From: Solea solea
Lineage: Eukaryota > Chordata > Actinopteri > Pleuronectiformes > Soleidae
Length of the DNA: 64,000 nucleotides
Reading direction: 5' to 3'
Assembly: GCF_958295425.1 (NCBI RefSeq)
Contig: NC_081137.1
Coordinates: 14,026,454-14,090,453, forward strand
Below the pieces are notes generated by a model that saw only the letters and a list, made by a program, of their open reading frames with translations, did not search any database and was not told the origin of the DNA. Shown here in pieces: positions 59,683 to 64,000 of the stretch. The number at the start of each line of letters is the position of its first letter. The first letter of the stretch is position 1. A program made the position numbers and the translations under genes.

Positions 59683-61242
59683 CCGTTATGCAGACTTTCG
59701 ATCACTAATAACTTACTGTGACTCTGATGTGAGATTTAGCTGCTCGAAGCTCTTGTCGTAGCCCCTCAGTCAGAGCTGTCACGGCATATTTAGTAGCACT
59801 GTAGAAATGCACATCAGCGCTTGGAACCACTCGGTGCCCACTCATACTGTAAAAAGAACACAGAAGAAAGGGTGAAGATGTGAGATAAAAAAAAACCACA
59901 TCCTGTATCTTAACACTTCTTACAGACATAGTTAATAAATGCTTAACCCCAGCGGTCTCTGATTTACTTACATTTTTTTTGCTGCCAACTAACTTCAATG
60001 CATTTGCTAAGGTTCTAAACATCATATTTTGTGTCTCAGTGGGTCTTCTCAAATTTAATTTTTTTCCTTAAGTCAATTTAAAGAACTATAAAAACAACAA
60101 CAACAATATACTGACTGTACACTAAAGCTAATGGTACTAGAATACCAATGAAGGAAGTAGCAGTTCTTCATGTTTTTCCATGTCCACCAGGGGTCAGGTA
60201 AAGCTCCTATTTAGCTTAACTTGAAGAAACTGTGCAAAGTATTTCCAGAATAATCTTTACATTCGTGAGACCTTACAGTGTTGTGAAGTTTCTTACCTGT
60301 TAATATTAATGATGTGGCCATCATCCACATTCCTCTCTGTCATTGACTTGTATGCCTCACGGGTGCAGATAGACAAGGCTAAAACATTCACCTGCAGGGA
60401 AAGGCAAAGCCAGAAACTGTATATGTATACATATCTATATATTTGAGTCAATGTGTCATAGCACTATTTGTTAAGCTGACTGATGTCCACTGGGTCAGTG
60501 TGTTAGACCATGTGAATCTGCTGTTACTGTCCAGGTTGTGGCTGCTAATCTGCTCCTGTGGCGATACTCACGGATCCTAGGTTAAAGCCAACATGGTGGG
60601 AAGAGGGTCAGCGTGAAGATTATACACTGGCTAAAAATATACTGTTGTACACATTCATGTAGGCTGTCATGACAACAGATGGACGAGTGTTACGAATGCA
60701 GGGCTCCGGAGACAGGACTTTAAAACGGGGGGGTCTCCAGTGGTCAAGAGCTCAATGAATCAGAGTGTTAAATCCCAACAAGAGAAATAGTGCTGGCTTT
60801 CATTCGTGGACCTCTGCTGTGCCAGGCAGAGCCACTTAAAACTGCCTCTGTGAGGGGATCAGGATCTGTGTGTGTGAGTAGACCCATGTATCAATAAATC
60901 GCTGATTTAACTGTAGCACTCAGGCCAGAAAACAACTTCAGCTTGTCTATTTGAGCAGGGTAACCCTTAAAATAAAGAAAACATATACACATCTATGCCC
61001 ATTCCATATACGAGTGTCTGAGGTCCACCCACGTCGATCATGTTCCTCCAGCCCTCCGTCTTTCCGCTGAGCAGTGGCTCACTGTGGGCCAGTCCAGCGT
61101 TGTTGATGCACACATCCACACCTTTGTGCAGTGTCTTGATTGCTGAAAACATGGACAGGATCTCCTCTTCGTTTGACAGGTCACACTTGTACGGGATCAA
61201 CGTGCCACTGTAGCCGGCACTCTGACATTCAGCTGACAGCTT
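58861..61242 (-). CDS. dhrs11: DHRS11: short-chain dehydrogenase/reductase (3' five exons; first exon missing)
   Basis: Exons in transcript order: 61242-61033, 60391-60297, 59846-59717, 59237-59145, 59061-58996, 58902-58861 (TAG). The five introns between them are GT-AG and in phase, giving 211 residues against about 260 in human DHRS11. The missing ~49 residues match the first exon, which carries the TGxxxGxG coenzyme loop; I could not find it up to 64000, so it lies beyond the window or in an assembly gap. Seen: CDLSNEEEILSMFSAI, the NNAG motif of the Rossmann fold, the SMSGH serine and YSATK with catalytic Tyr and Lys, SPGIVETEF, and the end IGDLQLRPVEQVS. Mammalian DHRS11 is an NADPH-dependent 3-ketosteroid/17-ketosteroid and dicarbonyl reductase; this copy probably does likewise. 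It is convergent with the SLC6 gene. (Six exons are visible in all.). Confidence 0.95.
59627..59683. repeat. (TA)n followed by a T run
   Basis: About 20 TA units followed by about 15 T, in a dhrs11 intron, 34 bases from the exon at 59717. Confidence 0.95.
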
Positions 61243-64000
61243 CTGAAAAACACAAATTAGGTGGCGTTTTGAAATCACAATGATATAGTTGTTATAAACA
61301 CAAAAGTTTAAGAAAAATAAAACTGCATGTTGGAAGTAGAGCGATTATCTGGACTGAGACACTGTTAGCCAAGAGCTAGAAATAATTAACCTGCAGCATG
61401 ATAATTGAGATAAGAGTCCTACCCGACAAATTCTCAACACTGAGGAGGCCAGGAGACACGCAGTCATAAAAACACCATATCAGTAGAGGGCAAGAGTTGA
61501 CACTAGTGCAGCCCAAACCACTCCTAGTCTATGTTCTTCCTGATAATAAGCCTGTAGCACAGCGGGCTATACTTATAACAGGTCAGCTGGCTGTACAATA
61601 CTGTGGAGCTTCATACAAACTGACAACACACCCACACCCCCCCCAAGATAAGCACAGCTGCACTGGTCATTGATGTCTCAGACTTGGTGTCGGTGAGGCA
61701 TGCCCCTGGGTGATAAGGGCCAGGCTGGTGGCAGACAGAGATGATGCACTTAACAGTAAAAAAAATGATGTGTGAAAGGAGCTGGCAGGAGTCTTTTATT
61801 TATATGTCTAAATAAAAAGACCTTAAAAGTTAACATCTAACTAAATCCGCTGTACATTGCAATAATGAATGTTTAATGAATGCATGTTTTAAGGCTACCA
61901 TATTTGGTACCTTGGAGTTGCATTAAAATATTTTTAGTGTGACTTTCCTTTATTTTGTCTGTGGTCTTATATACATACACATAAATATACATATATATCT
62001 ATAGATATACACATATATCTATATATATATACACATGCATATATATATATCTATATATAGATATATATATATATATATATATGTATATGTTTTCCAATTT
62101 ATATTTCTTGTGGTATAAGAAATGTTTATATTTTACATTTCTATTTATTTTAACTCTGTGTGAGTCTCTGTATAATTCTCGGTTGGAGAAACTGGAAATA
62201 ACCCACTTTCCTCAAGGGACCGTCAGTGTTTTTGACATCTGAGGTGGTTATCCTTTTCCACATGACGGATTTTCACTGTTTCGGCCTGCATTGATTGAAT
62301 TTTTTTTTATCCATATCACTACCAATGTGAGTGTGAGAAACTGAATGTTTCAACCCCTTATTCATTTTGTGTTTTAAAGTTACTTGTCACAAGTAGCAAT
62401 CATAGAAGTACTCTTTGGAGTAAGAGTAGTCCATTTAGGGAATCAAAGATTCATACAAGTTCAAATAAGTACATTTAGTTTATTTCTTGTAATCACACAA
62501 TGGAGAGCACATACCCCCCATACTTTTTTCATCATCAGTTTTTCAATTCAGCACTGAACCTTGCTTTCTAAAGGCAGAGCATGGAGTGTAATAAGACAGG
62601 AAGTCAGAGCTCAGAAATGTGTTGCACTTTCGGGGATAAAACTACATCAACTTGTGATAACATATCAAGACAGCAGAAGCAAGCAGAGAGGTGGAAACCA
62701 TATTATGTCATAGTGTGATTAAATACAGCAATGATTTGGTATTCTCTGTTAAAATGTCTGACACCTGGACAAGGATACTAAAGACATGTACATTTTTGCT
62801 GATTGCAACAGCCACTGCAGCAGCTCCTTAGGGAAATGTAGTGTAAATGAGGGGCCTGCTTTTTATAATCAAGATGAAATTGGATAAAGGGATCACTCTG
62901 GCAGTTTTCCAACAAAAGGCATAATAGTGTGGATGTACCGTATCTCACACTAAGCCGTTTAACTTAGATTATCCAGAGAGAAGGTATTACTCGAATAAAG
63001 CTGCCAAAATACTACATCGCTGAAAACACGTATCTGTAAAGACTAAAACTACTCACTGTAGTGCACTGTAGAGAAGTGAAGCGGTCTCTTTATTGTGTGA
63101 GGTTGTGATCACATTCCTGTTCAGCTGCTGCAGTGGCGTCTTTAAAGAGATGTATCGGAGCTGCCTTTAGACCACAGCTCTTAAATTCACACTTGCATGA
63201 ATCCCTGAAGGGACAGGCTTTCAGGAAGGAGAAGGCTGGCTCTTCTTCATTCAGAAGGGAGGTTAACATAAAGAGGAAGCAAGGCTTGTCTTTTGTTGGA
63301 GGGAGAGAACGATATTGAAGTGGGAGCAGTGAAGTGAACAGGCTGTGATCTTGGTCCAACTACAGGAAGTGCCAAGCTGTTAATGTATGTGGGTTCTGGC
63401 AACAACCATTTCTCAATGACAGCAGTGCTGCTACAGGAGCCATGTGTACAAAAGGTGAACACCCCAATCAATCAAATGCAACGTAAGAATCCAAAAAGTC
63501 AAATTGATGCAACTAGGGATATTCCAAAGAGCTCTTTTAGATAAGATTCCTCTGTCATTTATCTGCACTGCTAGTGCTGTGAGGCTGCAGGTACTGCTGG
63601 TAGAGGTAGAGAGGGAGGGAGAGAGGGAGAGAGGGAAGGAGAGAGAGGTAGAAAGAGAGAGAGAGGGGTGCAGCTCTGTTAGCTAAACCAGTGGAGTGTT
63701 TGTTTTCACCATGTCATTCAACCGTGACCACATTTGTGAAAATAATGCTGCCAACATGTTTGGTGGACAGGTGGTTTACATTTAAACTGTGTTCAAACAG
63801 AAATGTGTCATTGCTGTAAGCATGACTTAACACAACATGCACCTGCTCAATGAGTCAGCAGCCCCTAATTTGATTGAGTGCAGAGTGCAAGAGTGTGCTC
63901 AGGGCAGAGGACAGTGTGAACCAGGGCGGATCAATATGAAACATATTAAAAAATGAATTAGGTGATAAATGACAGCATGAGTCTGCTCCAAATAAAGCCC
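61243..64000. other. Probably dhrs11 intron 1; no exon seen
   Basis: 2.76 kb to the right edge without a recognisable exon. It holds a long TA/CATA-rich tract (61965-62085) and a (GA)n purine run (63601-63666). The overlapping frames at 63090-63471 on both strands resemble nothing known. Because dhrs11 exon 1 must lie further right, the stretch is most simply its first intron. Confidence 0.5.

Noticed and set aside
58861..61242. DHRS13, the neighbour of FLOT2 in mammals
   Set aside because: The residues (GTLIPYKCDLSNEEEILSMF, YSATKYAVTALTEGLRQEL) match DHRS11 and not the retinol-dehydrogenase-like DHRS13.

Overview
This is a nuclear genome segment from a vertebrate, almost certainly a teleost fish. 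The genes are split by GT-AG introns. The four proteins match vertebrate families. The introns and spacers are crowded with short fold-back DNA elements, a tRNA-derived SINE, LINE debris and a Penelope-like element, all typical of ray-finned fish. I see no prokaryotic features and no sign of an infectious agent. The species cannot be read from the sequence.

Layout. 1-2.75 kb: repeats, then a GC/CpG-rich block that looks like a promoter firing leftward (CCAAT box, NRF1-type palindrome) for a gene outside the window; vertebrate gene order suggests fam222b. 2.75-7.9 kb: non-coding. 8.2-18.8 kb, plus strand: eral1, complete, 11 coding exons and 442 residues, a mitochondrial Era-family GTPase with a KH domain. 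19.5-27.2 kb: intergenic, with repeats. 30.8-46.0 kb, minus strand: flot2 (flotillin-2/reggie-1), complete, 432 residues, with a duplicated third exon. Its likely 3' UTR covers much of 27.2-30.8 kb. 49.1-55.2 kb, plus strand: a complete 580-residue SLC6 sodium/chloride-coupled transporter of 13 coding exons, closest from memory to the 'inebriated'-like group. 55.3-58.6 kb: a long fold-back element, another short element and a degenerate Penelope-like retroelement. 58.9-61.2 kb, minus strand: dhrs11, five 3' exons only; the first exon, carrying the dinucleotide-binding motif, is not in the window.

The genes form two convergent pairs (eral1/flot2 and slc6/dhrs11). They do not form a pathway: mitochondrial ribosome assembly, membrane-raft scaffolding, solute uptake and a short-chain dehydrogenase. 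The eral1-flot2 neighbourhood agrees with the vertebrate FAM222B-ERAL1-FLOT2 order.

The strongest finding is the pair of 91-base exons in flot2. Reading frame forces exactly one to be used, and they encode different versions of the same 31 residues. Other points of note are a fold-back element with polyadenylation signals facing both convergent genes, a GC-rich hairpin with perfect 34-bp arms plus repeat-borne CTCF-like motifs in eral1 intron 7, and a nested Penelope-like element. I found no convincing unknown biological system.
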